64,000 bases of DNA, taken from NCBI RefSeq assembly GCF_003590095.1, contig NC_039489.1:5952001-6016000 (forward strand), written 5' to 3'. The position numbers were made by a program, and so were the translations under genes. This stretch comes from Trichoplusia ni (taxonomy: Eukaryota > Arthropoda > Insecta > Lepidoptera > Noctuidae). Below are positions 23,801-34,775 of the stretch, piece by piece; position 1 is the first letter of the stretch; every line of letters starts with the position of its first letter. Under the pieces are notes generated by a model, which saw nothing but the letters and a program-made list of their open reading frames with translations, was not told the origin of the DNA and ran no database searches.

Positions 23801-24033
23801 ATATTAGCCGAAGAACCGATAACCGTTGGGGTAAACGAGTTCTAGAGTGGAGACCACGCCTCGGCAAACGTAGTGTAGGACGTCCTCAGGCACGGTGGAG
23901 TGATGACTTGCGCAAGACGGCTGGCAGGAGCTGGATGCGAGAAGCCGAAAATCGATCTCAGTGGCGTGCACTTGGAGAGGCCTATGTCCAGCAGTGGACT
24001 GCGATAGGCTGATGATGATGATGTAATTGAATC
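20846..24033 (+). mobile_element. Complete RTE-type LINE with 10-bp target duplication
   Basis: The element is 20856-24023 (3168 bp). TAATTGAATC flanks it at 20846-20855 and 24024-24033, a perfect target-site duplication (11 bp if the shared G is counted). Structure: 5' UTR of 196 bp, a single ORF of 986 codons, and an 11-bp 3' UTR that is just TGATGATGATG-type repeat. A single ORF, an almost absent 3' UTR and a short-repeat tail instead of poly(A) are characteristic of the RTE clade. It lies in the sense direction within dpr intron 1. The element is clearly more GC-rich than the surrounding intron. The intact ORF, perfect TSD and identical stub at 15394 suggest recent activity. Confidence 0.93.
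21052..24012 (+). CDS. RTE LINE endonuclease-reverse transcriptase
   Basis: A 986-residue protein that nicks target DNA and copies the LINE RNA onto it. N-terminal apurinic-like endonuclease, about residues 45-285: Asn51 in ATYNGRT, Glu80 in LCEVRR, GDFN with Asp187 and Asn189, NEID with Asp255, and SDH at 278-280. All the expected catalytic residues are present. Reverse transcriptase, about 515-790: KKGDKTQLKNYRPISLL, FVDYEKAFDS with catalytic Asp634, GVRQGDVISP, and FADD at 732-735. A thumb and C-terminal region follows, with SVGRPQARWSDDL near the end; there is no RNase H domain. The length is normal for RTE. Overlapping minus-strand ORFs are shadows. No frameshift or stop is seen, so the enzyme may be functional. 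Confidence 0.95.
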   Translation: MGSTLKPRPLVPGSPAIPGHGGDRGYGGTGGAKNLRVTGGHQINLTLATYNGRTLRLDSHLAQLEVELGKIRWHILGLCEVRREGEDTITLESGHLMYFREGDQQSQGGVGFLVNKSLADNVVEVSSVSNRVAYLIIKLTDRYSLKVVQVYAPTSTHSDDEVEDMFDDISRALHFTTKTHYTVVMGDFNAKVGVQICGESAVGSHGFGSRNHRGQMLVNFLEREGLFLMNSFFKKQPQRKWTWQSPDTMTKNEIDFIMTNKKHIFRDVSVINRFNTGSDHRLVRGSLNINFKAERFRLMKARLRPTLLQTMTGSETFQSNLENRFAAVETTTDVNQNHEYVVRILREEGSRFCNMQRKGRKSKLSEETLGLMKKRRENPPVTSSAKRALNQEINKHVRRDLRCSNTLDIERAIELNRGSKVFVQSLGRSHLTKLTTTSGEVVSSVPAVLSEVENFYGRLYASHASRPDPGNEDPRATLTRHFTEDLPEVSSGEIEIALRQLKNGKAPGEDGITTELLKAGGNPLLGELQKLFNAVLFEGRTPEAWSRSVVVLFFKKGDKTQLKNYRPISLLSHVYKLFSRVITNRLARRLDEFQPPEQAGFRSGYGTIDHIHTVRQIIQKTEEYNQPLCLAFVDYEKAFDSVEIWSVLESLQRCQVDWRYIQVMRCLYEAATMSVQVQNQQTRPIPLHRGVRQGDVISPKLFTNAMEDMFKTLNWKGRGININGEHISHLRFADDVVIMAETLQDLQQMLNGLAESSLRIGLRMNLDKTKVMFNEHVLPEPIAIHGAVLEVVQKYVYLGQTLQLGRNNFEDEVNRRIQLGWAAFGKLRRVLTSSIPQCLKTKVFNQCVLPVMTYGAETWTLSVRLVHKFKVAQRAMERAMLGISLRDRIRNEVIRQRTKVIDIAHRISKLKWQWAGHISRRTDNRWGKRVLEWRPRLGKRSVGRPQARWSDDLRKTAGRSWMREAENRSQWRALGEAYVQQWTAIG

Positions 24034-27000
24034 TCTTTGTGAAACAGTGACTTTTCTTTTATGTAATTAACACGTCTCTCCATTTCCAGCCATTTTGTTT
24101 CCAATTTACAGTAAGCAAGACGCAAGCTTCAGAATTTGTTAAGACGAGCTCGCTCGCGACTTTAAGTCGAAATTCTCCATATCTCGTATTTTAATCAACT
24201 CGTTTTAGCAGAACGTGATTCATGAAATGAGGAGATTCTTTTTTCATTTATGTAACAACACAAAGGTTTTCGAAACAAAATGAGCAGTGACGTCATGAAA
24301 TAAATAAAAATGTTTTTGTGAACATTGCAGTGCTATGGAATTATTTATTTTGGTTTTTATTAATTTCAGAAAAATTACCATGTAGATTATATATGGAATT
24401 TTTTGGAGGATATAATTTTCGGCAAATTGCGTACGATGTCAAAAATTATACGTCATTAAAATAAAATAATTCTAACAACCAGTTTCGTTATCTGATTGTA
24501 GGGCTAGCTAGCAAAATGCTATGTTCATGTCACCATATGTAAAATTTGCAACGTGTACATTCCAGTAAATTTGGTAAGATTTGAAGCCAAAGAAAACTAT
24601 CTAAGCTTGGGAAATGGCAAAGTTCGGGCAAAATGGCAAACCATTAAAATCTTTTGATTAACATTTATGAAATAAACTTCAAATAAAGATTTTTTTTAAT
24701 AGATCTACTAGTTATTTTGCTTGGTATTTGCTATAAGGCCTATCTTAATAGAAAATATTTATTTTAAATTTTCGAGTCAGCCTAAATTTATTTCTGTTGT
24801 TATTCAGGGTTAAGAAATTTTTAAGTATGATTTTGATGATAATTCTTTGTATTATATGGGATTAAGGAATTATGGGTTATAATTTTGATTCTAAAGAGAC
24901 AAAGGTTTTCGTCTCAAAATTTTGTTTCCGCAAATCTTCTGTGGTATATTGAAAATTCAAATTAAGTATGCTAAGATCAAAAGAAAAAGAAATACGACAT
25001 TTAATTAACAGCAAACATAATGTACCTGACAAATCAGTCCCATTTGGTAGACGTACAGAACATTCACTCTTTACTGTCAAATATAAATCATACGAAAAAC
25101 ATAACACATGAAAATATGTTTGTTCCATTGTCTCTCTAATAATTAGCCTCTGCTTGCTCTACGTTAAAATTATTACCTATCTCATAAATTTCTTCATTCC
25201 ACAGACATTTCGTTCAGATTTATTACAAGCCTTGTGTTTTATTATTTATTGCTGAGCGACTTAGATTTTCTTGTAATTTTTCTTTCCCCTAATAAGGGTC
25301 TGGAAAATAGATGAAACATTTTTCCTTTTTTTGATCATTGCTTTTTTGCTGGGTTTCAGATTTTTATTTTTGATTGTATGATTACTTTTTACTGTGCTTA
25401 AATTAACTTTAAATTAAGAATATTTGAATATACATTTTATGAACTTTTCAATAACTGACTATATTTTTTATAGTTTTGAATTTGGAATCTTCGTTCGTTG
25501 TTTAACTTAGGACCGTGGCCAAGTCAATCGAATACCATACTTTAGGTAATTTCAGGGCAATATTTAGGCGTTGAGCCATTATCTTCGGCCATAATAGTGT
25601 ACTTCTAGATATTGGATCATTCAAAGTTACGCGACAGAGTCTGTTCGGCTGCCTTAAGCCTGTTGATGCCTTTTGTCAGCCACTCCAAATAATACAAATT
25701 AAAGATATTAAATTAAAAAGAAAAAAAAAGCTAACCTTATCAAGAAATACTATATCACATTACAATAGCATAATCGAATTGTACGTAATCGATACCATTA
25801 GGCAAATAGGGTCGTCACAAGATCCAACGAAAAAAGATATTTGTTGTTTAATCATGCGGGAAGGGTACGAATTGAAACGACGTTCGAGACAAAATGTGAA
25901 ATTCCGAATTTCAGTATACGAGGTCGAACCAATTACCGCTGTTCAAGTATTAATAGATTTTAGACATTCTTGGGCTCACAAAGATGTATCGCTAAAGTAT
26001 TTGAAACGAAATGTGGTAGTACATAGATACAAAGTGATTTCTAGTAGCACAAAGAAATCAGTTTAAGATTCAGCATTCGTGGATCAGACAAATGCTTTTC
26101 GAACCTGCAACACGTCACGTACACTGAATCTGTCGTGGTGACCTTTACTTGAATTTGCCTAGACGTAGCGAAGTAGTGTTTATGGATATTAGCCTATCTC
26201 CATGCCCAAATTTAAACTTTTTTAATGTTGGAATCCCAAAAGAGTTATGAACTGACGAAAATGATTTATAGTATTAATCCCGTATTGAAATCTTAACGAA
26301 CACTGGCTACCACACTCGCTGACTTAAGGTTTTACAATAAAACCATTTTTCTTTCCGACATTTTCCTTACCGATTGCCCATCGTGCCTCTTTTTAATCAT
26401 TACTTACATCACTTTTCAAATAGCTATGAACAAGGAGAGTTTGAATCCCGTTGTCCTTTGAACAAATGAAATTAATTATATATTATGGTATATCAATAAA
26501 AATAACTTTCGTACTAGAATCTCATATGAGTGAATTTCTCCAAGGTCCCTCATTTCCAAATCTCATAATCTTCCAAAATATGTCATATCATTATCATTTT
26601 TGTTCACTGAATAAATATTCGCTTTAATATTTTCCCTGAGAGCCCTCGGCCACATTTTACCTTTCCGAAAGCTTTTCTTGGGCATTAAGTACAATATCCT
26701 AAGTTACAGCGCGTCCCTTCTTTAGTACTTTGCAAACCGTATTATGGTTCGTCCTAATTCTTCGCCAAATGTGTTCCTGGCTTATATTGCCGTGAAAAAG
26801 TCACCCTAATTGCTAATTAGCTGGATTTCTTTTAAGCTTTCAACGTTTTCCTTTAATTTCTGATCTTTTTTGTACAGAAGACCGTGACTTTTCCCTTTAT
26901 ATATTGTTTTAATTTGTGAGTTTGTGTTTTCTGTTTGGGTGAATGCCAATTGTTCGTTTATTTTTTTGGGGACTTTATTTACTGTTCTGTAATTTTCGTC

Positions 27001-28397
27001 TTTTAATTGCGTCGTTAATATATTCCTGGTGAATATATTCCACTGCCTACTTTCCTTATTAAAAGTAAATATGTTTTCCGAAATATTAAGGTTGATACAG
27101 TCCAAGTACCATTTCTGTCCTATGTTTCGGAACCGCTTTTCTGGGATATTGATATCTTAAGCTAGCGCGGATTTAGGGCTTTCCAAATATCGACAGTAAC
27201 GTAAGAAAGGGTTAGCAACCCTAGCAGATACCCAAAGGATTACCTTACCTGTTATCGATACGACAGTTTTTTACTTAAAGTCAACGGAATCCAGTGTTTT
27301 TGCCGGTTCTATTGGAAACCTTTCTTGAGATACTATTGTAGGCACACAGTAATTGAATTTTCCTCTCGTATTTGATATCTTGTTTATACTGTTTCTTCAG
27401 ATACGTATCACAAAAAGGGACTTTTACAAAATATACATGAAAATGGCTTGAATATCATCTAAAGATTTTTATCTACAGCACATGAAGTTATAATTTTATC
27501 AGTATGAGTTTTATCTAGACCTAGCTGAAACACTAATAAAATACTCGTAACTTGCTTCTTATAATTACTCAAAAGATATGTAATTAAAAAAAAAAACATA
27601 GACTGTTTAATGCGATGCATATGAAACTCCATATTTATAATCTGACCGACGAATAAACAACCTTATTATACAATCTCCCTCAAACGTTTCACGTGTAGCT
27701 AATACATCAATCAAATACCTATCATCAAACAACTATTCCACCACACCAACTAATATCGGTTTAATCTAATTTCAAGGGAAGTGTCCTTGAGAATTTTTCA
27801 TAAGTGGGTGTAACATAATAACTCTGTGATACGTTACCGTCGGTTCAAGAGTGTTCCGCGAAATTAGCAAGCTCTTTGTCTTATTAACTTGGGGGCTCAA
27901 CGTATTTTGTCAAGGTGAAGCCTGTTTGAGTGTTGCGAGCTTCTGTTTGTTAAATATGAAATGTTTGGGGATAATTTGTGTCATGTTTTTATTAAGGACT
28001 TCTTCGTGCTATTTTTGTAACTGGTTGATTTCAAGTTAACAATTGTGAAGCTAACGGGTGAGAGAGAAGAGGTTAAATAAAATAGGTCAATGCAAGACTA
28101 CAAGTGATGCTGCAGTGATGATGATGATTCTTAGATTTTTATTTCATAAAATTATGCATTTTTTTCTGTTTTCTTTGACGTTTTCAGCAATTAACTTTAT
28201 TCTCGCTCTTCCTTGGTCAGTTTTGATTACAAATCATTAAACTTTGTTCTACTTTATTTGGTGTTGTTTCCCTAAATTTCATAACCTCCCAAAAATCACG
28301 CACTTGGGTTGGTGGTTGGTGGACTTACCATGCAATTTAACGAAGCCACCGCGCACAATACCTTACCCAATACACTCACCAAGAATGTCTTCCACAG
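24034..28397. other. Distal intron 1, no gene seen
   Basis: AT-rich sequence after the RTE. An open frame at 25779-26066 starts at a TTG; it is basic and contains KRRSRQNVKFRISVYEVEP, but I recognise no family. The minus-strand ORF 26806-27105 is Lys/Asn-rich and looks like chance. ORFs at 27851-28039 and 28058-28240 end just before the Ig exon and are not in its frame. Confidence 0.4.
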
Positions 28398-28609
28398 ACT
28401 TCAAAACCGGTGACAAGAAGGTCATCACCGGTCCTTTCTGGCGGGAGGTCTTCACGGAGACGTATGAGGACCACGAGGAGGACCTGTCTACAACCACTTC
28501 CGAACCCTTACCTTTCTTCGAGGACGATGCTTCCACAAATAACGTGACGGCCCAGTTGGGGAGCCGCGTGCATCTGCATTGCAGGGTCCATGATTTGGGG
28601 GAGAAGACG
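28398..28609 (+). CDS. dpr-like Ig protein, exon 2 (linker and first half of Ig1)
   Basis: Residues 26-96. The acceptor ends at 28397 (TTCCACAG) and the donor is AAGACG|GTGAGT at 28610. The first part is an acidic and Thr/Ser-rich linker (EDHEEDLSTTTSEP), followed by FFEDD and the start of the first Ig domain: NNVTAQLGSRVHLHCRV. The N-glycosylation sequon is Asn74-Val-Thr, and Cys87 is the first Ig1 disulphide cysteine. The exon ends on a codon boundary after Lys-Thr. The NVTAQLG...CRV...LG.KTVSW pattern, continued in the next exon, is the standard dpr Ig1 signature. The open frame continues upstream to 28244, but that part is intronic and lacks a signal peptide. Confidence 0.88.
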
Positions 28610-28667
28610 GTGAGTTAATTTTTGGAATGTATTATTTTATTATAGCATCAAAGAAGTAGTAAGAAGT

Positions 28668-28840
28668 GGAAGAATGGATAAATGACTTTGCCCTGTAGTG
28701 GTTCGTTTATAGTTGAACGTTGAGCCTGGTCGTCCAAGTTTGATGGAGTTTCTTGACGATTCTTCTCCATAGGAATGAAAATGTGGAACTGTGCACCTAA
28801 AGTCATTACAGACTTGAAATAAAATCTTTTTATTTTGGAT
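28668..28840. repeat. Dispersed repeat fragment (TGGAGTTTCTTG..TTCTTCTCCAT)
   Basis: TGGAGTTTCTTGACGATTC, TTCTCCATAGGAATGA, and ACTG..CACCTAAAGTCATTAC match 39675-39750 (TGGAGTTTCTTGCCGGTTC, TTCTCCATTAGAATGA, CCGCACAGCTAAAGTCATCA) in the same orientation. It is a dispersed element, probably a LINE 3' end, but no terminus is clear. It lies in dpr intron 2. Confidence 0.6.
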
Positions 28841-29094
28841 TGTAGAAAGTAGACCAAAGTATATTTATTTGTTTTGAGAGTCAAAACTGTAGTTTAATGG
28901 AATAAAAAGAAAGGACAAAACACTTAATAACGTCAAAAAATTGCTGATGTTTAAAAATCAAAAGATTTTCTCCGAGCTCAATTGAAGGTCTTGGTTGAAT
29001 TTGTTCCCCGTTTTCATTTAAGATAGACAATAATTAATAAGTCAAAGTTATTTCTACTATATTCTGCAAAATTATCCTTATCTTTTTCTCCTAG

Positions 29095-29308
29095 ATATCC
29101 TGGGTCCGTCGCCGGGGTGACGAGCTCCATCTTCTCTCCTTCGGCCGTCACACTTACTCTGCAGACTCCCGCTACTCTCTAGCCTTCGAACATCCCAACG
29201 ATTGGCGACTCCTGATACAGTACGTGAGTGAAAGAGACGAAGGATTCTACGAGTGCCAGATATCTACGCACCCGCCGCTTGTTAGAAGAGTACATCTTAC
29301 TGTAGTTG
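29095..29308 (+). CDS. dpr-like Ig protein, exon 3 (second half of Ig1)
   Basis: Residues 97-167 plus one base. Acceptor TTTTTCTCCTAG ends at 29094; donor GTTG|GTGAGT at 29309. It completes Ig1: core Trp99 in SWVRRRGDELHLLSFGRHTY, then YSLAFEHPNDWRLLIQ, then the DEGFYECQIST motif with Cys150, which should pair with Cys87. HPPLV follows, with a C-terminal strand VHLTVV. In Drosophila the Dpr Ig1 domain docks on DIP Ig1 to set synaptic partner choice; that role is family knowledge. RRRGD, PNDWRLLIQ and DERG in the next exon recall the dpr14-type branch from memory, so I do not assign a symbol. Splice sites and phases are clean. Confidence 0.93.
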
Positions 29309-30329
29309 GTGAGTTTTAATCAGATTTTATTGTTGATTGTCGTGATTATAATTTAAATTATTATTTGGTTGAATAGCAATTCGTGAATATGCCTGAACTT
29401 TTATGGTATACTACTAACTACAACGATTCCATTGAATGTTCACATAAAATAAATGAGATTACTGTACTTGAATATAAAGAATGATTAGTGTTATTATTGT
29501 TCTCGTTAAATTTACTATCAATCAATTAATGTTAAAATGTTGACTAAGAAATTGTGTTAAGGTATCAAAATGTTAAGCCAAAAGTATAAATTATGAATTT
29601 ACACACATTTTAAGGCAAACTCAAGTTTCAACTAGAACTTCGGCATAATTTAAACTCGTGTTTGCATCACAGACACACATCGTCCAAATTTTAATCAGCA
29701 CCAATATAAATTAGACAGTCATGAACCAAGGACATATACAATACTAGAGGCTAACAGGGCTGTTTATAACAATATCTGTCTACTAGAACATTGACCCCAG
29801 AAATTTAGGGCCGGAATACACTAATGTCGCCGTGACATTTGGGCTATATTAGTGAACATAACTGTCCATCTGCGTACTAATACAGTATGTAAACGTCTGT
29901 ACAGTTGTACACACAAGTTGTGGCCTACATGTTTGTTAACTGCACTCAATTTGCTGCCAAAATTGCTATTGTGTTGAGTACTGTTTGACTTAGATGTTGG
30001 AGTAATTGCTGGGCTATTGGTTGTGTATACAATTTTCGTCATTGTGTGGTCTGATAATAATATTTGAAACTTTAGTTTCTTCAAACGAATATCACAAGAC
30101 ATGAGGGCGAAATACTGTTCTATACATTTTTTCTATTTGAATGGGCATTCAGATCGATATAATATATTTCACTGAAACTTTCCGTATCCCATTTTCTAAC
30201 CACCAATTTTCTAATCAAACGAAGTTAAAAACTCTCTTGATTAAGCCATCAGTATTCTATTTCAGTGCGCTTTGATTTGAGTCCCTACTCGAGTATATTT
30301 GCAGACATTCGGCTATTCCTCTTTCACCC

Positions 30330-30460
30330 TACACAACTTTAAAACAGCTCCACCGATTTTTTATCAAACATGTCTTAGAGCACTTGCACATAAACCACAA
30401 AGTAAACTAAATTGAAATCGCTCATTTTGGAAGCTATGATGCTACGGACATACACATCAA
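30330..30460. repeat. Possible dispersed repeat fragment
   Basis: AAAACAGCTCCACCGATTTT, then AAATCGCTCATTTTGGAAGC and TATGATGCTACGGACATACACA resemble common lepidopteran repeats of the form ...CCGATTTTGAT...AGGAGCTACGATGCCACAGACA. Only one copy is in the window, so this is recognition by memory. Confidence 0.3.
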
Positions 30461-30850
30461 ATGTATAACACTCCTCCTATTATGACTTGGGTTACTTGTC
30501 AAATATGTTATAACGCCTCTGAAGCTAAAAAAAAAACCATCACTAATATCGTCCAATGTATCCTCTCCTCAAAATCCCCGTTTCGAATCGAAGCCAAACA
30601 AATAAACATCGCAGAAAAAATCCGTACTCGTAAACGAAGTAAACAGGCATTGAGAAAGTCACAACAAGATAATAACGTTAGTCCAATTATGGGAGCAGGG
30701 CTCTTACTATGAACTCATAAAGCAAGATTTGTAGCATGGTGGAAAGAAGATGGCGAAGTACAAAGTGAATGGTGTTGTCTCGCTTCCACAACGACAAAAG
30801 ACTTGTTCTTAGGGCTCTTGGTAGTAGTACAGAGTAGAAGTCAATGCAAT
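30461..30850 (+). repeat. Possible dispersed repeat, partner of 11514-11960
   Basis: The open frame 30461-30712 (83 codons, Lys/Ser-rich) has no known domain. Its end and downstream DNA resemble the other unit (TACTATGA, then AA.CAAGA, then GGGCTC.TGGTA). The word TTGTCTCGCTTCCAC is the complement of the GTGAAAGCGAGACAAC word of that unit, so the copies may also be partly rearranged. Confidence 0.25.
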
Positions 30851-31119
30851 AATGGAACAAGTTCGAACTGTTAACAATGAAGTTTATGACTCCTTTTGGT
30901 CGCAGGTAAAAATGTTGCTATGGAGCGGGGAATATTAGGAAAGGGATTAGTTTTATCTGTTCCCTGTTATTTTAGCTCATGATGGATGGATATTTTGGGT
31001 CTTATTTTTTTTTGGCAATTTCTATTATCATCGTGTAACGTGTGTCATGTTTAAGTGATGTTAGAAGCTATTGCTAAAAGTCTATGACAATCAACTTTCT
31101 GTTTTTTTCTCTTGAATGT

Positions 31120-31250
31120 CGGATATAGCTGCAAAGAAATTATGTGTTGGCTACCTTCAAGACTAAAAAATTTCATCTAAGTCAGTCTAGCCGTTCAAGC
31201 GTGAAGAGGTAACAAACATACTCTTACAAACATTTAACGTCATGGCAAAA
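31120..31250. repeat. Possible dispersed repeat fragment (AGCCGTTCAAGCGTGAAGAGG type)
   Basis: TCTAGCCGTTCAAGCGTGAA, then GAGGTAACAAACATACTCTTAC is a word order I know from abundant lepidopteran repeats. Single copy here. Confidence 0.35.
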
Positions 31251-31559
31251 GATTTAAATCTGAAATTCGTAATTGTTATCTTCTACCCACATCAGATTCA
31301 GCTGAATACAATCCTCAAGAGTGACTTTCCTACACATATTGGATTTAATGAGAATCAATGTAATGTAATTATTTAAAGAACAACTAAGGTGTCAGAAATC
31401 TCGTGATTTTGGATAATCACTTCGTGACTGAAGCATCGCTGTCTGGCCGTCAAAACTGTCTGATGAACCGTGATATCTTCATAAAATAAACTTTCACAGG
31501 TAATATCACCTACCTCTGTACATACTGATATTTTTCCTGTCCATCCAAAGGTTGTCTGG

Positions 31560-31680
31560 TTGTCGCTTTTAGCGATAACACCGCCATTGTACCCTAACAT
31601 TGTATGTAGTAAGAATCACTGCTGTAATTCCATGGTGTACAATAAAGAATAATCTAATCTAATCTAATCTAATCTAATAT
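31560..31680 (+). repeat. Probable LINE 3' end with (TAATC)n tail
   Basis: TGTACAATAAAGAA (about 31635-31649) is followed by five tandem TAATC units to 31678. An AATAAA signal next to a pentamer tail is typical of the 3' ends of some non-LTR elements. The upstream extent is uncertain. The minus ORF 31373-31600 is probably unrelated. Confidence 0.5.
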
Positions 31681-32389
31681 ATTTTTGTTGCCGCTGTAAC
31701 AACATAAAATGATAAAATCAGAAACAGGCTAGTGCTGCGGTAGGTAAGTTGAGAACAGTCATTAACTTAATGGATGTCAATTTTTTATAGCCTTTCTGTA
31801 TGGAAAACTCAGTTGTTACTAGTGTATATCAATCTCATCAATCTTTATCAATTGTGGGTTATCATATCATAATCAATCGTACACATATATGCAGCCACTG
31901 ATATCTAACACCCACTACTGGTTAACACATGTATTTAAACATACTACATTATGGTCTCCAAGGTTAATCCCATTCCTTCATTTGTCTGCCAACTGACCTT
32001 TTTATAAACAGGCCATGAATATTCCCATTTAATACGAAGATGTAGTTGATGGCCACTAAATATATTTTATGGGTACCATTTGCTGGACCGGACAAACGGC
32101 TACGGAACCAAGTTTTGTTTTGAAACTGCTTTATTGTTGGGTTAGTATAAATTATTAGTTTATTGACTTGCTTATACAAATGAGTGTTGCGAAACTAGTT
32201 CAGTGTTATTCTGTAGTGATTTTGTTTGGATTCCTTTCTTTGTTGGTGGTAAAGACTAAATTTGTTACTGTTTTTAACTTGTACGACGGATTTTTTATCA
32301 TAGCAATATTGAACAACTTTCACACAACGCCATCTAGTTTCAAACTAAAGAAAGCTTGTATTATGAGGACGAGACAACGACAAATATAC

Positions 32390-32530
32390 TAAATTCTAAG
32401 TACGAACATAATATAGGTAAATAACACCCACATACAGAATAAATGATAGTGATTATCACAACATTGGTCTTGAGTGGGAATCGAACAAAGGACTTCGGGT
32501 ATAGAAGACAGGGCTGCTAACCACTAGAAC
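32390..32530 (-). mobile_element. tRNA-derived SINE, minus strand
   Basis: Read on the minus strand: TCTAGTGGTTAGCAGCCC (box A), then TTTGTTCGATTCCCACTC (box B), then a tail with TGTGATAATCACTATC and TTATTTACCTATATTATG. It has the same architecture as the copy at 34090. These resemble the Metulj SINEs of butterflies and moths. The tRNA-like head is a pol III promoter remnant, not a tRNA gene. Confidence 0.7.
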
Positions 32531-32814
32531 AAAAATATGTACATGACTGCGTATCTCTAAATATAATAATAAGCGAAGTCCTTTTACACTAGGTGTTGAT
32601 TACCCTAACATACCTTGTGATATGATCAGAAGATATCTTGATACAATTAAGGATGATACAAATTAGAAAATAAGAATATGTGACGGGTCAAATTAAAAAC
32701 CAACAACAGACACATTAACGAAGAAATACATGGATTTCTCAAATGTTTGTTAAACCTTCCGTGAAACAAGGATTCAAGTCCTTAGTGCAGGAGTCGTTCT
32801 AAGTCGTTAAGCTA

Positions 32815-33115
32815 TGCTTGACGCGGTTGGTCCGTAGATGGGTGACCATCTTTGTCATAAAGAGTTCCTCCGTGTTTCGGAAGGCACGTTAAATTGTGGG
32901 TCCCGGCTGTTATTCTTATATCTTTGACAGTCGTTACAGGTAGTCAGAAGCTTGAAAAGTCTGACAACCAGTCTAACCAAAGGGTATCGTGCCGCCCAGG
33001 TAACTGGGTTGAAGAGGTCAGATAGGCAGTCGCTCCTTCTAAAACACTGGTACTTAGCTGAAACCAGTTAGACTGGCAGCAGACCCCAACATAGTTGGGA
33101 AAAGGCTAGGCCAAT
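32815..33115 (+). mobile_element. 5S-head SINE (family B)
   Basis: It begins within the 5S-like head (TTGACGCGGTTGGTCCGTAG, then GATGGGTGACCATC) and runs to GGGAAAAGGCTAGGCCAATGATG. The first about 70 bp of the full element is missing or replaced. Body identity to the copies at 38916 and 58886 is high. Confidence 0.82.
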
Positions 33116-34084
33116 GATGTGTCTTACAGCTGGGCAAATACCTCTTCTACTCTTTCCATTTTTCTCTTTCTAGGGCATAGCAAAGGAGATTAGAGGATAT
33201 AGTAGTCGAGCTCATAACGCCATCTATCTTATCTAATCAAAAAATCTCCATAAAATACCTAATAGTCTTCAAACGTTGTTTGAAAGTCAACATGTAGAAC
33301 ATCAGCTGCATGTATAATCTATTCATTGTTTTTCATATTTTCTATGCATGAGAATGTTACCACAAGTTACGAAGCACGTACAACCTGATATATTTATACG
33401 TTAGCAAATATTCTTACAAATGAAATATGATCTCTACGTGAACCATGTTAGCGTCTGTTAGGTAACTTGAATGTATTATATGTGTTTTAAATTAATGGGT
33501 TTTTACGGTTGGAGAAAATTGTTTTGGATATATTTTGTTTGATGGGTGTGTTTTAGGGAGATTCTGTTTTTTGGTATAGGTAATGTTTTATATTGGTAGC
33601 TCTTTGAACTAAAAGTTTTTTTTTAATTCAACTTGTCAGAAAAAATGTACGGTAATGTTTTTTTTTCTTTTATTAGAACGAGTTAAAACTTCTTGTTTTG
33701 TATAAAATTGTTTTCTTGGTTTGAGATTTAAAATTATGGTCTGGAATTGAAGACACTACAATCTCCTACATCTAAACATATTTTTTAGTTATTGTCTCTT
33801 TCCTATAGATATAATTAATGTCTAACAAAAATATAGCTGTTTGGAGTTTGGCATTACGACAAAATATACCATTACCGAACTTATTAGTGAACACGACATA
33901 TAATATAGTACTTGAAAACTTGAGGTCGGATGGAAGCACGTATTCGAAGTCCGCTGCAAGTCCTCAATACTAGACGACTCTGGTTTACAACGACGCGTGC
34001 CGACAAACCTCTTTGAATTTATGAGGCGGCAGCTGCTTGCGCTGTGGAAGGTTGCGCACAGAATTAGCGAAAGTATTACTATGC

Positions 34085-34330
34085 TTGCTGCGAATGCGCT
34101 GTTGATCTAGTGGTTAGTGACCCTGACTGCTATATGACGACCTCCGGGGCGTGGGTTCGATTCCCACCTTGGACAAATGTTTGTGTTTTGAGCAGTATGA
34201 GCACGATCATTGTTTCTATGTCTGGGCGTAATTTATCTATATTGTGTATGTGTTATAGAAATATGTAAACGTGTTTATCAGTTGTCAAGTACTCATAATA
34301 TAAGCTTTGCTAAGTTTGAGGCTAGATTGT
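34085..34330 (+). mobile_element. tRNA-derived SINE
   Basis: Box A TAGTGGTTAGTGAC at 34108-34121, box B GGTTCGATTCCCACC at about 34154-34168. The tRNA-unrelated body includes TATGTCTGGGCGTAATTTATC, and the end region ATAAGCTTTGCTAAGTTTGAGG is typical of Metulj-like SINEs. It has the same head-body plan as the minus-strand copy at 32390. Confidence 0.75.
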
Positions 34331-34739
34331 GTGGAAGTTAAAAAAATCTGCTGTTTTGCACTAATATAGCCTGTTACCGCTAAACCTTAATAACGTGGGC
34401 ATTATTCTTCGGAATTTATTTGATTCGATTATTATCAAATTCGCCATTATCAGTCAAAAGGATCCATGCACTTCACTCTATAGGACAAATTGACCTAAAA
34501 TGGCGTAAACCTCCTTTTCCTTAAGCGAAAACGTGATGAAGAACTATCTATTCAGCATATGCAAATAAGCATAGAGGGCTCCACAACTCAACGCATTTCC
34601 TTAATCTCAATCTACCAAAGTACATTGGTATACATACGAGGCACCCTAGATAATCCCTCGGTGAAGCTGAATTACACGTTTTGGTGGCAAATGTTACTTG
34701 AATAGACGATGTTATTATGTAAAATTAATATATTGCTAC

Positions 34740-34758
34740 GTGTGTGTGTGTGTGTGTG
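34740..34758. repeat. (GT)n microsatellite
   Basis: About nine GT units directly upstream of the foldback element at 34776. Confidence 0.9.
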
Positions 34759-34775
34759 GACCTTTGATGAAATGA

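Larger units (their letters stand above)
19718..28397 (+). other. dpr-like gene, inferred intron 1 (8.7 kb)
   Basis: Donor GTACAG at 19718 and acceptor GTCTTCCACAG ending at 28397. The acceptor's pyrimidine tract is short. The intron contains a tRNA-SINE fragment at about 20095-20250, a family C copy at 20576-20700, a complete RTE LINE at 20856-24023, and about 4.3 kb of AT-rich sequence. The ORFs plus 25779-26066 (95 codons) and minus 26806-27105 have no domain I recognise and no splice context. Confidence 0.6.

Noticed and set aside
25779..26066. 95-codon plus-strand ORF in dpr intron 1
   Set aside because: It starts at TTG, shows no recognisable domain, has no splice or promoter context and is of a length possible by chance in 64 kb.
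26806..27105. 99-codon minus-strand ORF
   Set aside because: Lys/Asn/Ile-rich composition as expected from AT-rich random sequence; no family resemblance.
34085..34170. tRNA gene
   Set aside because: Box A and box B are present, but there is no cloverleaf with paired acceptor stem, and a SINE body follows. It is a tRNA-derived SINE.
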